DNA from: Pseudomonadota bacterium
GTDB taxonomy: Bacteria; Pseudomonadota; Gammaproteobacteria; Burkholderiales; Burkholderiaceae_C
Direction of reading: 5' to 3'
Length of the DNA stretch: 46,506 nt
NCBI GenBank assembly: GCA_963204815.1
Contig: CAUJHQ010000103.1
Location: 1-46,506, forward strand
Shown here: positions 34,431 to 42,509 of the stretch, piece by piece
Numbering within the stretch: position 1 is the first letter of the stretch
Layout of the letters: every line of letters starts with the position of its first letter
The notes under the pieces: model-generated
Database searches by the model: none
Told to the model about the DNA's origin: nothing
Seen by the model: only the letters and a program-made list of their open reading frames with translations
Translations under genes and position numbers: made by a program

Positions 34431-35294
34431 TCAGCCGTCGATCAGTGCCGGGTTCCAGGCGTGCACGGTCTGCTGCTGCTCGCCCAGGCCCTGGATGCCC
34501 AGCTTCATCACGTCGCCCGGCTTCAGGAACACCGGGTTCGGCTTCACGCCCATGCCCACGCCCGGCGGCGTGCCGGTGGTGATCAGGTCGCCCGGCTCCA
34601 GCGTCATGAAACGGCTGACGTAGCTGACGAGCTGCGCGACGCCGAAGATCATGGTCTTGGTGCTGCCGTTCTGGTAGCGGTGGCCGTTGACTTCCAGCCA
34701 CATGGCCAGGTTCTGCGGATCGGGCACTTCGTCGGCGGTCACCATCCACGGGCCGGTGGGGCCGAAGGTGTCGCAGCCCTTGCCCTTGTCCCAGGTGCCG
34801 CCGCGCTCGAGCTGGTACTCGCGCTCGGAGACGTCGTTCACCACGCAGTAGCCGGCCACGTGCTTCAGCGCATCCGCTTCGCTGACGTAGCGCGCGCGGC
34901 TGCCGATGACGATGCCGAGTTCCACTTCCCAGTCGCTCTTCACGCTGCCCTGCGGCAGCACGACGGCGTCGTTGCAGCCGATGGCGCTGGTCACCGTCTT
35001 CATGAAGACGATGGGCTCCTTCGGGATCGGCATGTTCGACTCGGCCGCATGGTCGGCGTAGTTCAGGCCGATGGCGATGAACTTGCCCATGCCCGACCAG
35101 GGCACGCCCAGGCGGCCCTGCGGCACCACCGGCAGGTCGGCGATGCGCAGCGTGCGCAGCTTGTCCATGCCGGCGGGCGTGAGCGTGTGGGCGGTGATGT
35201 CGCGCAGCACGCCGGACAGGTCGCGCACCTGGCCCTGGTCGTCGAGCAGGGCGGGCTTTTCCTGGCCCTTGGGGCCGTGACGCAGCAGTTTCAT
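34431..35294 (-). CDS. Fumarylacetoacetase-family hydrolase (diketo-deoxy sugar acid type)
   Basis: 287 aa. KFIAIGLNYADHAAESNM, EVELGIVIGSRARYV with the metal-binding Glu residues, CVVNDVSEREYQLERGG, KGCDTFGPTGPWMV and DLITTGTPPGVGMG are family hallmarks. In L-fucose and pentose routes relatives split 2,4-diketo-3-deoxy-aldonates to pyruvate plus lactate or glycolate; the SDR beside it would supply that substrate. Ureidoglycolate lyase is a common automatic name for this family and is less likely here. Confidence 0.88.
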   Translation of the reverse strand: MKLLRHGPKGQEKPALLDDQGQVRDLSGVLRDITAHTLTPAGMDKLRTLRIADLPVVPQGRLGVPWSGMGKFIAIGLNYADHAAESNMPIPKEPIVFMKTVTSAIGCNDAVVLPQGSVKSDWEVELGIVIGSRARYVSEADALKHVAGYCVVNDVSEREYQLERGGTWDKGKGCDTFGPTGPWMVTADEVPDPQNLAMWLEVNGHRYQNGSTKTMIFGVAQLVSYVSRFMTLEPGDLITTGTPPGVGMGVKPNPVFLKPGDVMKLGIQGLGEQQQTVHAWNPALIDG

Positions 35295-35316
35295 GGTGTT
35301 CCTCTTCGATGTGGAT

Positions 35317-36081
35317 TCAGTTGGACCAGCCGCCGTCGATGACCTGCGTGGTGCCGGTGGTGAAGGCCGATTCGTCGCTCGCCAGGTAGACGGCGAGCAA
35401 GGCGATCTCGTCGACGCGGCCGAGCCGGCCCATCGGCTGGCGCGCGATGAACGCGGCCTCGACCTGCTCGAGCGTCTGGCCGCTGGCCTTGGCCTGCGCC
35501 GCGATGCGGTCGCGCAGGCTCGGCGACTCCACCGTGCCGGGGCAGATGGCGTTGCAGCGGACGCCCTTGGTGATGAAGTCGGCCGCCACCGCCTTCGTGA
35601 GGCCGATCACCGCCGCCTTCGTGGCGCCGTAGATGAAGCGGTTCGGCGCGCCCTTCAGGCTGCCGGCGACGCTGGCCACGTTGATGATGGAGCCGCCGCC
35701 CGCCGCGAGCATGCCCGGCACGAAGGCCTTGATGGTGCGGAATTGCGAGCGCACGTTGAGGTCGAAGGCGAAGCTCCATTCCTCCTCGGTGGCGTCGAGC
35801 ACGCTGCCGGCGTGCACGAAGCCGGCGCCGTTGAAGAGCACGTTCACCGGGCCGGCAGCCTGTGCGGCGGCGGTGATCGCCGCCGGGTCCAGCACGTCGA
35901 GCCGTTGCACCGAGAGGGGCAGGCCGGCGGCCTCGGCCTTCAGCGTGTCGAGCAGCGCCGCGTTGAGGTCGGTCGCGATCACGCGCGCACCGTGGCGCGC
36001 GAAGGCCAGCGCGGTCGCGCGGCCGATGCCGGCGCCGGCGGCGGTGACGAAGGCCGTCTTGCCGGCGAGTCTGGAAGTCAT
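35317..36081 (-). CDS. SDR dehydrogenase, probably 2-keto-3-deoxy-aldonate 4-dehydrogenase
   Basis: 254 aa. NAD-binding motif TAAGAGIGRATALAF, NVLFNGAG, catalytic Ser in INVASVAG, Tyr and Lys in IYGATKAAVIGLTK, and ICPGTVESPSLRDRI. The last, with GRVDEIALLAVYLAS, resembles 2-keto-3-deoxy-L-fuconate dehydrogenases. It lies between the beta-hydroxyacid dehydrogenase (13 nt) and the diketo hydrolase (22 nt), the order expected for dehydration, oxidation and cleavage. Confidence 0.87.
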   Translation of the reverse strand: MTSRLAGKTAFVTAAGAGIGRATALAFARHGARVIATDLNAALLDTLKAEAAGLPLSVQRLDVLDPAAITAAAQAAGPVNVLFNGAGFVHAGSVLDATEEEWSFAFDLNVRSQFRTIKAFVPGMLAAGGGSIINVASVAGSLKGAPNRFIYGATKAAVIGLTKAVAADFITKGVRCNAICPGTVESPSLRDRIAAQAKASGQTLEQVEAAFIARQPMGRLGRVDEIALLAVYLASDESAFTTGTTQVIDGGWSN

Positions 36082-36094
36082 GGGGTCTCCTGCA

Positions 36095-36982
36095 TCAACG
36101 CGGCACGAGCTTCGCGCCGCTCAGTTGTTCCTGCGCCTCGACGAGCGAGGGCACGTACTTGCGCCCGTGTCCCAGCGCGCTGGCGATCGACAGGCTCTGG
36201 TGCACCGCCTCGCCCATCACGCTGGGGATGGCCAGGCTCTCGGCCAGGTGGGTGTAGTAGCGCACGTCCTTGCGCGCGAGGTCGAGCTCGAACTTCAGCC
36301 CGTCCATCTGCCCGTCTAGCGTCTTCGCCATCGCCTGGAAGAGGCCGCAGTTCACCGGCCCGGCCGAGATCAGCGACACCAGCTGCTTCAGGTCGACGCC
36401 GGCACGCTGGCCGACCGCGAAGGCCTCGGCCGTGGCGTTGCAGATCGCCTGCGCGATGAAGTTGTTCAGCAACTTGATGGTGTGGCCGGCGCCCGGCCCG
36501 CCGACGTGGAACACGTTCTCGGCGAAGCCCTTGAGGATGGGCTCCAGGCATTCGAAGACCGACGTGTCGGCGCCGACCATCACGTTCAGCCGCCCGGCCT
36601 CGGCCTCGACCGGGGTGCGCGAGAGCGGCGCGTCGACGAAGGTGACGCCGTGGCCGGCGCAGCGTTCGCGCAGGCGCGCGGTGGACTCGGGCTCGCTGGT
36701 GGAGCAGTCGACGACCATGAGGCCCTTCTTCGCGCCGGCCAGCATCGCCTCGACCGAGGCCTCGACCTGCGGCGAACCGGTCACGCAGATGAACACCACG
36801 TCGCTCGCCGCCGCCAGCGCGGCGGGCGAGGGCATCTCGGTGGCGCCGGCGGCCAGCAGGTCGGCCACGCGTTCGCGGTTGCGGTGCACCGTGATCGCGA
36901 GGCCGTGGCCCTTGGCCAGCAGGTTCTTCGCCATGCCGTGGCCCATGAGGCCGGAAGCGCCGATGAATCCGATCTTCGCCAT
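36095..36982 (-). CDS. Beta-hydroxyacid dehydrogenase (GlxR/MmsB-like)
   Basis: 295 aa. Rossmann start GFIGASGLMGHGMAKNL (Ala-Ser inserted in the usual GxGxMG spacing), conserved DAPLSRTPVEAEAG, GGPGAGHTIKLLNNF with the catalytic Lys, and a C-terminal helical domain. Candidates are tartronate semialdehyde reductase, 3-hydroxyisobutyrate dehydrogenase or a sugar-acid variant. Operonic with the two SDRs. Confidence 0.88.
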   Translation of the reverse strand: MAKIGFIGASGLMGHGMAKNLLAKGHGLAITVHRNRERVADLLAAGATEMPSPAALAAASDVVFICVTGSPQVEASVEAMLAGAKKGLMVVDCSTSEPESTARLRERCAGHGVTFVDAPLSRTPVEAEAGRLNVMVGADTSVFECLEPILKGFAENVFHVGGPGAGHTIKLLNNFIAQAICNATAEAFAVGQRAGVDLKQLVSLISAGPVNCGLFQAMAKTLDGQMDGLKFELDLARKDVRYYTHLAESLAIPSVMGEAVHQSLSIASALGHGRKYVPSLVEAQEQLSGAKLVPR

Positions 36983-36992
36983 CGTGCGCTCC

Positions 36993-37742
36993 TCAGCCGC
37001 GGCCCACGTAGGGCATCTTGGTCGCCATCACGGTGGTGAACAGCACGTTGGCCGACAGCGGCAGGCGCGACATGTGGAGGAAAGTGTCGACCACCGCCGA
37101 CAGGTCCATGCGCGGCTCGGGCTTCGTGCTGCCGTCGGCCTGCAGCACGCCGTCGACCATGCGCGCGGTCATCTCGCTGGCGGCATTGCCGATGTCGATC
37201 TGGCCGACCGCGATGTCGTAGGGCCGGCCGTCGAGCGCGGCGGTCTTCGTGAGGCCGCTCACCGCGTGCTTGGTGGCGGTGTAGGCAATCGAGCCCGGCC
37301 GCGGCGTGTAGGCCGAGATGCTGCCGTTGTTGATGATGCGGCCGCCCATCGGCGACTGCGCCTTCATCAGCCGGAACGCATTCGAGAGGCAGTAGAAGCT
37401 GCCGTTCAGGTTGGCGTCGACGATGCGGCGCCATTCTTCCGGCGTGACGAGGTCGGGCGTCTTCGCCTGCAGGCCGCCACCGGCGTTGTTGAAGAGCAGG
37501 TCGAGGCGACCGAACTTCGCCTTCACGGTGTCGAACGCGGCGGTGACCTGCTCGTCGCGGCCGACGTCGCAGGGCAGCGGCAGCGCGCGCGACGCGGCCT
37601 CACCGGCCAGCGTGGCAGTCTCCTGCAGCGCTTCGAGGCGGCGGCCAACGAGGGCGACGGTCCAGCCCTCCTTCAGCAGGCCGAGGGCGCAGGCGCGGCC
37701 GATGCCGGAACCGGCGCCGGTGACGAGGGCGATCTTGGTCAT
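36993..37742 (-). CDS. SDR-family oxidoreductase
   Basis: 249 aa. Cofactor motif [24 protein letters not shown], catalytic Ser in [10 protein letters not shown], Tyr and Lys in [14 protein letters not shown]. The specific substrate is unclear; the gene leads the minus-strand catabolic run (10 nt before the GlxR-like gene) and sits next to the 395-nt repeat-bearing gap. ATG 37742 is the best start; a longer reading from 37805 lacks a Shine-Dalgarno. Confidence 0.9.
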   Translation of the reverse strand: MTKIALVTGAGSGIGRACALGLLKEGWTVALVGRRLEALQETATLAGEAASRALPLPCDVGRDEQVTAAFDTVKAKFGRLDLLFNNAGGGLQAKTPDLVTPEEWRRIVDANLNGSFYCLSNAFRLMKAQSPMGGRIINNGSISAYTPRPGSIAYTATKHAVSGLTKTAALDGRPYDIAVGQIDIGNAASEMTARMVDGVLQADGSTKPEPRMDLSAVVDTFLHMSRLPLSANVLFTTVMATKMPYVGRG

Positions 37743-38137
37743 GTGGTCTGTGTCTCCGGGCGATTGGGAATGAAGGAATTGTGCTTGGCGGGCCGCTACC
37801 GGCACATGGCGATCACTCGCGTGCTCGGATTGGCGCGAAGACCGAGGCCGCCGGGTGCCGGGCTCCGCTCATGTCCCCCGGCCCGGCCTCTGGCCGGGCC
37901 TCCTCCTTTACTTCGCTCCACCCGGCACCCGGTGTCCTCGGCCCGGCACCCACGTGGCGTGCCCGCAGGTCGCACACCACCAGCGGTGCCGGAGCGAGTG
38001 CACGGGGTGCCCCACGGAGCGAAGTAAAGGAGGAGCGGCGGGCGCAGCCCGACGCGGGGGACATGAGCGCAGTGGGGCACCCCGGGCGCTCGCGACCGCC
38101 ATAGAACGAACGTTCGCAACGTGCCGTAACCGCCATC
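37743..38137. other. Gene-free 395-nt spacer holding a REP-like pair
   Basis: Separates the SDR from the IlvD/Edd dehydratase, both on the minus strand. It carries the large inverted repeat at 37866-38069. Beyond that, a 10-bp palindrome CGAACGTTCG (38107-38116) sits 22 nt downstream of the IlvD stop as read on the minus strand. The open frames here on both strands are products of the inverted repeat and are not supported. Confidence 0.7.
37866..38069. repeat. REP-like inverted pair with hairpin inserts
   Basis: Two units face each other. Left unit: CGCTCATGTCCCCCG (37866-37880), an 8-bp hairpin GCCCGGCC-TCT-GGCCGGGC (37881-37899), then TCCTCCTTTACTTCGCTCC (37901-37919). Right unit is the exact reverse complement in the outer blocks: GGAGCGAAGTAAAGGAGGA (38016-38034), a different hairpin CGGGC-GCA-GCCCG (38039-38051), then CGGGGGACATGAGCG (38055-38069). 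Weaker symmetry extends outwards (GGGTGCC) and inwards (GGCACCCGGTG against GGCACCCCGTG). The hairpin sequences differ but stay base-paired, the hallmark of a BIME-type repetitive element. It sits 124 nt downstream of the SDR start and 69 nt from the IlvD stop. Confidence 0.85.
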
Positions 38138-39871
38138 TCAGTGGTTGTCCTTCGGCACGAACGCCCCGCGCTGCCCGCGCAGGAAGTCGAGGTCGGCGCC
38201 TTCGTCGGCCTGCAGAACGTGGTCGATGTAGAGCTTCCAGTAGCCGCTGTCCAGCGGCGGCTTCGGCGGCGACCAGGCAGCGAGCCGGCGCGCGAGTTCG
38301 GCGTCGTCGACGTGCAGGTGCAGCGATCGCTTGGACACGTCCAGCGTGATCAGGTCGCCGTTCTTCACCACCGCGAGCGGGCCGCCAGCAGCGGCTTCGG
38401 GGGCGGTGTGCAGCACCACGGTGCCGTAGGCGGTGCCGCTCATGCGGGCGTCGCTGATGCGGACCATGTCGGTGATGCCCTTGCGCAGCACCTTCGGCGG
38501 CAGCGGCATGTTGCCCACCTCGGCCATGCCGGGGTAGCCCTTGGGGCCGCAGTTCTTCAGCACGAGGATGCAGGTCTCGTCGACGTCGAGGGACTCGTCG
38601 TCGATGCGCTTGTGGAAGTCGTCGCTGTCCTCGAAGACCACTGCGCGGCCGGTGTGCTGCATCAGCGCGGGCGTGGCGGCGCTGGGCTTGATGACGGCGC
38701 CGCGCGGCGCCAGGTTGCCGCGCAGCACGGCGATGCCGGCCTTGTCCTTGAAGGGCGCGGCCACGGTCTTGATGACGCGCGGGTCGAAGTTCTGCGCGTC
38801 GGCGATGTTCTCGCCCACGGTGCGGCCGTTGGCGGTGCGCGCGTCGAGGTGCAGCACCGAGGCGATCTCCTTCATCACCACCGGCAGGCCGCCGGCGTAG
38901 CAGAAGTCTTCCATCAGGTGCTCGCCCGAGGGCTGCAGGTTCACCAGGCAGGGCAGTTCGCTGGCGAGGCGGTCGAAGTCGTCGATGGACAGCGGCACGC
39001 CCAGCCGGCCGGCGATGGCGATCAGGTGGATCACCGCGTTCGTGCTGCCGCCGATGGCCGCCAGCGTGCGGATGGCGTTCTCGAACGCGGCGCGCGTGAG
39101 CACGTCGCCGATCTTCTGGTCTTCGTGGACCATCTCGACGATGCGGCGGCCGGCCTGGCGCGCCAGCACGTTGCGGCGGCCGTCGACCGCTGGATAGGCG
39201 GCGTTGCCCGGCAGGCCGATGCCGAGTGCCTCGACCATGCTGGCCATCGTGCTGGCGGTGCCCATCGTCATGCAGTGGCCGTGGCTGCGGTGCATGCAGC
39301 TCTCGGCCTCGAAGAAGTCGGCCAGCTTCAGCGTGCCGGCACGCACCTGCTCGCTCATGCTCCAGACGCCGGTGCCGCTGCCCAGTTCCTGGCCGCGCCA
39401 CTTGCCGTTCAGCATGGGGCCGCCGCTGACGCCGATGGTCGGCAGGTTGGCGCTCGAGGCGCCCATGAGCAGGCTGGGCGTGGTCTTGTCGCAGCCCATC
39501 AGCAGCACCACGCCGTCGATCGGGTTGCCGCGGATGCTCTCCTCGACGTCCATGCTGGCGAGGTTGCGGTACAGCATGGCGGTGGGGCGCAGCAGCGTTT
39601 CGCCCAGGCTCATCACCGGAAATTCGAGCGGGAAGCCGCCCGCTTCGTAGACGCCGATCTTCACCTGCTCGGCCAGCGTGCGGAAGTGGCTGTTGCAGGG
39701 CGTCAGCTCGCTGAAGGTGTTGCAGATGCCGATGACGGGCCGGCCGTCGAACTGATCGTGCGGCACGCCCTTGCCCTTGACCCAGCTGCGGTACGCGAAG
39801 CCGTCGCGGTCCTGGCGACCGAACCATTGCTGGCTGCGCAGTTCGGAGGGCTTCTTCTTCGGTGAGGTCAT
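38138..39871 (-). CDS. IlvD/Edd-family aldonate dehydratase (arabinonate dehydratase-like)
   Basis: 577 aa. Fe-S cysteines C59 (SELTPCN), C127 (MGCDKTT) and C200 (HGHCMTMG) sit at the same numbers I recall for Rhizobium L-arabinonate dehydratase, and the catalytic Ser is S478 (ARMSGTAYG). Further signatures are GETLLRPTAMLYRN, IGGSTNAVIHL and GYPGMAEVGN. It would dehydrate a pentonate or hexonate to the 2-keto-3-deoxy acid; length agrees with that subgroup rather than with IlvD (dihydroxyacid dehydratase). ATG 39871 is chosen; longer in-frame starts run over the operator. Divergent from the 2-hydroxyacid dehydrogenase. Confidence 0.93.
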   Translation of the reverse strand: MTSPKKKPSELRSQQWFGRQDRDGFAYRSWVKGKGVPHDQFDGRPVIGICNTFSELTPCNSHFRTLAEQVKIGVYEAGGFPLEFPVMSLGETLLRPTAMLYRNLASMDVEESIRGNPIDGVVLLMGCDKTTPSLLMGASSANLPTIGVSGGPMLNGKWRGQELGSGTGVWSMSEQVRAGTLKLADFFEAESCMHRSHGHCMTMGTASTMASMVEALGIGLPGNAAYPAVDGRRNVLARQAGRRIVEMVHEDQKIGDVLTRAAFENAIRTLAAIGGSTNAVIHLIAIAGRLGVPLSIDDFDRLASELPCLVNLQPSGEHLMEDFCYAGGLPVVMKEIASVLHLDARTANGRTVGENIADAQNFDPRVIKTVAAPFKDKAGIAVLRGNLAPRGAVIKPSAATPALMQHTGRAVVFEDSDDFHKRIDDESLDVDETCILVLKNCGPKGYPGMAEVGNMPLPPKVLRKGITDMVRISDARMSGTAYGTVVLHTAPEAAAGGPLAVVKNGDLITLDVSKRSLHLHVDDAELARRLAAWSPPKPPLDSGYWKLYIDHVLQADEGADLDFLRGQRGAFVPKDNH

Positions 39872-39907
39872 GCAGGCTTTCCCGGGGTGTGCGGCAGGAG
39901 TGTCTCG

Positions 39908-39922
39908 CATACTATGGTATGA
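39908..39922. promoter_or_regulatory. Operator candidate in the IlvD/2-hydroxyacid dehydrogenase spacer
   Basis: CATACTATGGTATG (39908-39921) is an imperfect palindrome with arms CATAC/GTATG. Read on the minus strand, 39922-39913 gives TCATACCATA, which matches TCATACGATA at 40972-40981 in 9 of 10 positions. The form suits a GntR/FCD-type regulator. It lies between divergent starts 39871 and 39952. Confidence 0.55.
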
Positions 39923-39951
39923 CGATTGACGACCCCACCGTGAAACTCCCA

Positions 39952-40905
39952 ATGTCCGCCTTCGAAGTCCTTGCCGTCTCCAAGCTGTCGCCGCTGTACG
40001 TCGCGCATCTCGAGGGCGCGTTCACGCTGCTGGACCGCCTGCACGAGACCGACCCCGCCGCCTTCGCCGCCGCGGCGCCGCGCATCCGCGCCATCGCCGC
40101 CAGCGGCGAGTCGAAGGTGCCCGCGTCGCTCATCGAGCGACTGCCGGCGTTGGAACTGATCTCGGTGATGGGCGTCGGCTACGACGGCGTCGACGTCGCG
40201 GCTGCGAAGGCGCGCAAGGTGATGGTCACGCACACGCCTGACGTGCTGAACGACGACGTCGCCGACCTCGCCATCGGCCTGATGCTGTGCGCCGCGCGCC
40301 AGCTGCCGGCGGCCGACCGCTATGTGCGCGAGGGCCGCTGGGCGCAGCAGGGGCCGATGCCGCTGCAGCGCAAGATGTCCGGCGCCCGGCTGGGCATCGT
40401 CGGCATGGGGCGCATCGGCCAGGCCATCGCCACCCGCGCGACAGCCTTCGGCATGCAGATCGCGTACACCGCGCGCAGCGCCAAGCCGGCGCTGCCGTAC
40501 CGCTACCTGCCGGACGCCGCGGCGCTGGCCGCGGAAGTCGACTTCCTCGTCGTCATCACGCCCGGCGGTGCCGGCACGCGCAAGCTGATCGACGCGCGCG
40601 TGCTGCAGGCGCTGGGGTCCAAGGGCATCCTCGTCAACGTGGCGCGTGGTTCGGTCGTCGACGAAGCGGCGCTGATCGACGCGCTGGAGAAGGGCGTCAT
40701 CGCCGGTGCCGGCCTCGACGTCTTCGAGGACGAACCGAACGTGCCCGAGCGCCTGCGCGCGCTGCCGCATGTGGTGCTGGCGCCGCACATCGGCAGCGCC
40801 ACCGCCGCCACGCGGCAGGCCATGGCCGACCTGGCCTTCGGCAACCTGCGCGAACACTTCGCGGGCCGGTCGTTGATGACGCCGGTGCCCGAATGCAGGA
40901 CCTGA
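39952..40905 (+). CDS. D-2-hydroxyacid dehydrogenase (glyoxylate/hydroxypyruvate reductase-like)
   Basis: 317 aa from ATG 39952. Nucleotide motif LGIVGMGRIGQAIATRA; catalytic residues Arg in VARGSVVDE, Glu in VFEDEPNVPE and His in APHIGSATA. Substrate loop VMGVGYDGVD. It would reduce glyoxylate, hydroxypyruvate or 2-ketogluconate. Earlier in-frame starts (ATG 39919, GTG 39940) exist; 39952 leaves the palindrome free, but none has a good Shine-Dalgarno. If the diketo route yields glycolate, this enzyme could balance glyoxylate. Confidence 0.88.
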   Translation: MSAFEVLAVSKLSPLYVAHLEGAFTLLDRLHETDPAAFAAAAPRIRAIAASGESKVPASLIERLPALELISVMGVGYDGVDVAAAKARKVMVTHTPDVLNDDVADLAIGLMLCAARQLPAADRYVREGRWAQQGPMPLQRKMSGARLGIVGMGRIGQAIATRATAFGMQIAYTARSAKPALPYRYLPDAAALAAEVDFLVVITPGGAGTRKLIDARVLQALGSKGILVNVARGSVVDEAALIDALEKGVIAGAGLDVFEDEPNVPERLRALPHVVLAPHIGSATAATRQAMADLAFGNLREHFAGRSLMTPVPECRT

Positions 40906-40971
40906 TCTGAGGGGTGCAACCGCCGATGCGGGAAAGCCCGCAGTGCGCCCCCTTTCAATCATCATACGATA

Positions 40972-40981
40972 AGACCACCAA
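40972..40981 (+). promoter_or_regulatory. Second copy of the TCATAC-type motif before the ABC importer
   Basis: TCATACGATA lies in the 116-nt spacer, 41 nt upstream of the substrate-binding-protein ATG. It matches the motif in the 39908-39922 operator at 9 of 10 bases. The local context ATCATACGAT is 8/10 palindromic. Suggests one regulator for dehydratase, dehydrogenase and importer. Confidence 0.45.
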
Positions 40982-41021
40982 CACGGCAGCCGCCGAATTC
41001 ACCTCGACAGGAGACAGCCCC

Positions 41022-42401
41022 ATGCAGATGAAGACTTGGATCGCCGCCGCGCTGGCGGGTGCGGGCCTCGCGGCCGCCGCGCCCGCCTTCGCTCAGGAGA
41101 AGCTCACCGTGTGGTGGGTGAAGGGCTTCTACAAGGCCGAGGACGACGCGCTCTTCGAAGCCATCAAGAAGTTCGAGGCGAAGAACAAGAACATCAAGAT
41201 CGAGCTGTCGCAGTACCCCATCCAGGACATGATCCCGAAGACCGTGGCCGCGCTCGATTCCGGCGCGCCGCCGGACGTGGCCTACGCCGACGTCTACGAC
41301 TTCCAGGTCACCGCCAAGTGGGCCTACGACGGCAAGCTGGAAGACATCTCCAGCGTCATCGACCCGATCCGCGGCAAGTTCGAGCCGCGTGCGCTGTCGA
41401 CCACCTTCCTGTTCAACAACGCCACGCAGACGCGCGCGTACTACGCGTACCCGATCAAGCAGCAGACCATGCACATCCAGTACTGGAAGGACATGCTCGC
41501 TGACGCCGGCTTCAAGGACAGCGACATCCCGAAGACCTGGAAGGAGTACTGGAACTTCTGGTGCGAGAAGGTTCAGACCGGCTACCGCCAGAAGACCGGC
41601 CAGCGCGGCTTCGGCATCGGCATGCCGATGGGCGTGGACTCGAGCGACTCGTTCTTCTCGTTCCTGACCTTCATGGACGCGTACAACGTGACGCTGGTCA
41701 ACGACTCGGGCAAGCTGCTCGTCGACGACCCCGCCACGCGCCAGGGCCTGATCAACGCCGTCACCGACTACACCGCGGTCTACGCCAAGGGCTGCACGCC
41801 GCCGTCGAGCACGAGCTGGAAGGACCCGGACAACAACGTCGCCTTCCACAACAAGACGACGGTGATGACGCACAACGCGACGATCTCGATCGCCGCGAAG
41901 TGGCTCGACGACATGAACAACGCCACGCTCACCGAAGCGCAGCGCGCCACCGCGAAGAAGAACTACACCGAGCTGATCGCCACCGCCGGCTTCCCGGCCA
42001 AGCCCGACGGCAAGCCGATGACCTACCGCGCCGCGGTGAAGACCGGCGTGATCTTCAAGGACGCCAAGAACAAGGCGGCGGCGAAGAAGTTCGTGGCCTT
42101 CATGCTCGACGACGCCAACCTCACGCCGTACGTGGAAGGTTCGCTCGGCCGCTGGTTCCCGGTGACGAAGGCCGGCCAGCAGAGCCCGTTCTGGAAGAAC
42201 GACCCGCACCGCCTGGCCGTCTACAACCAGTTCATGGCCGGCACGACGCCGTTCGAGTTCACGAAGAACTACAAGTTCACCGTGCTCAACAACGAGAACG
42301 TGTGGGCCAAGGCGATGAACCGCGTGCTGAACGAGAAGGTGCCGGTGGACAAGGCGGTCGACGAGATGATCGCCCGCATCAAGGCCGTCGCCAACAACTG
42401 A
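41022..42401 (+). CDS. Sugar ABC transporter substrate-binding protein
   Basis: 459 aa periplasmic receptor of the extracellular solute-binding family 1. Signal peptide MQMKTWIAAALAGAGLAAAA with likely cleavage after AFA (residue 23). KLTVWWVKGFYKAEDDALF, GAPPDVAYADVYD, AYPIKQQTMHIQYW, GVDSSDSFFSF and GSLGRWFPVTK are family-1-like. AGGAG (41009-41013) fixes the ATG at 41022. First gene of the importer operon; a monosaccharide or polyol ligand is likely. Confidence 0.92.
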   Translation: MQMKTWIAAALAGAGLAAAAPAFAQEKLTVWWVKGFYKAEDDALFEAIKKFEAKNKNIKIELSQYPIQDMIPKTVAALDSGAPPDVAYADVYDFQVTAKWAYDGKLEDISSVIDPIRGKFEPRALSTTFLFNNATQTRAYYAYPIKQQTMHIQYWKDMLADAGFKDSDIPKTWKEYWNFWCEKVQTGYRQKTGQRGFGIGMPMGVDSSDSFFSFLTFMDAYNVTLVNDSGKLLVDDPATRQGLINAVTDYTAVYAKGCTPPSSTSWKDPDNNVAFHNKTTVMTHNATISIAAKWLDDMNNATLTEAQRATAKKNYTELIATAGFPAKPDGKPMTYRAAVKTGVIFKDAKNKAAAKKFVAFMLDDANLTPYVEGSLGRWFPVTKAGQQSPFWKNDPHRLAVYNQFMAGTTPFEFTKNYKFTVLNNENVWAKAMNRVLNEKVPVDKAVDEMIARIKAVANN

Positions 42402-42509
42402 GCCGAGCGTGCCCCGGGCGGGCCTGAGCGGGCCCGCCCTCCCTGACTGCAATGCCTGCCTCGCCCGCGTGACGCGCGGGCCGGGCAGGGCCTTGCCGGA
42501 GACGACCGC

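Noticed and set aside
34431..35294. Ureidoglycolate lyase
   Set aside because: Common automatic name for this family; no purine or allantoin genes nearby, and the SDR/dehydratase neighbours point to diketo-deoxy sugar acids.
37781..38136. Several about 107-codon open frames on both strands
   Set aside because: They are translations of the inverted REP-like units, as shown by mirrored peptide pieces on both strands.
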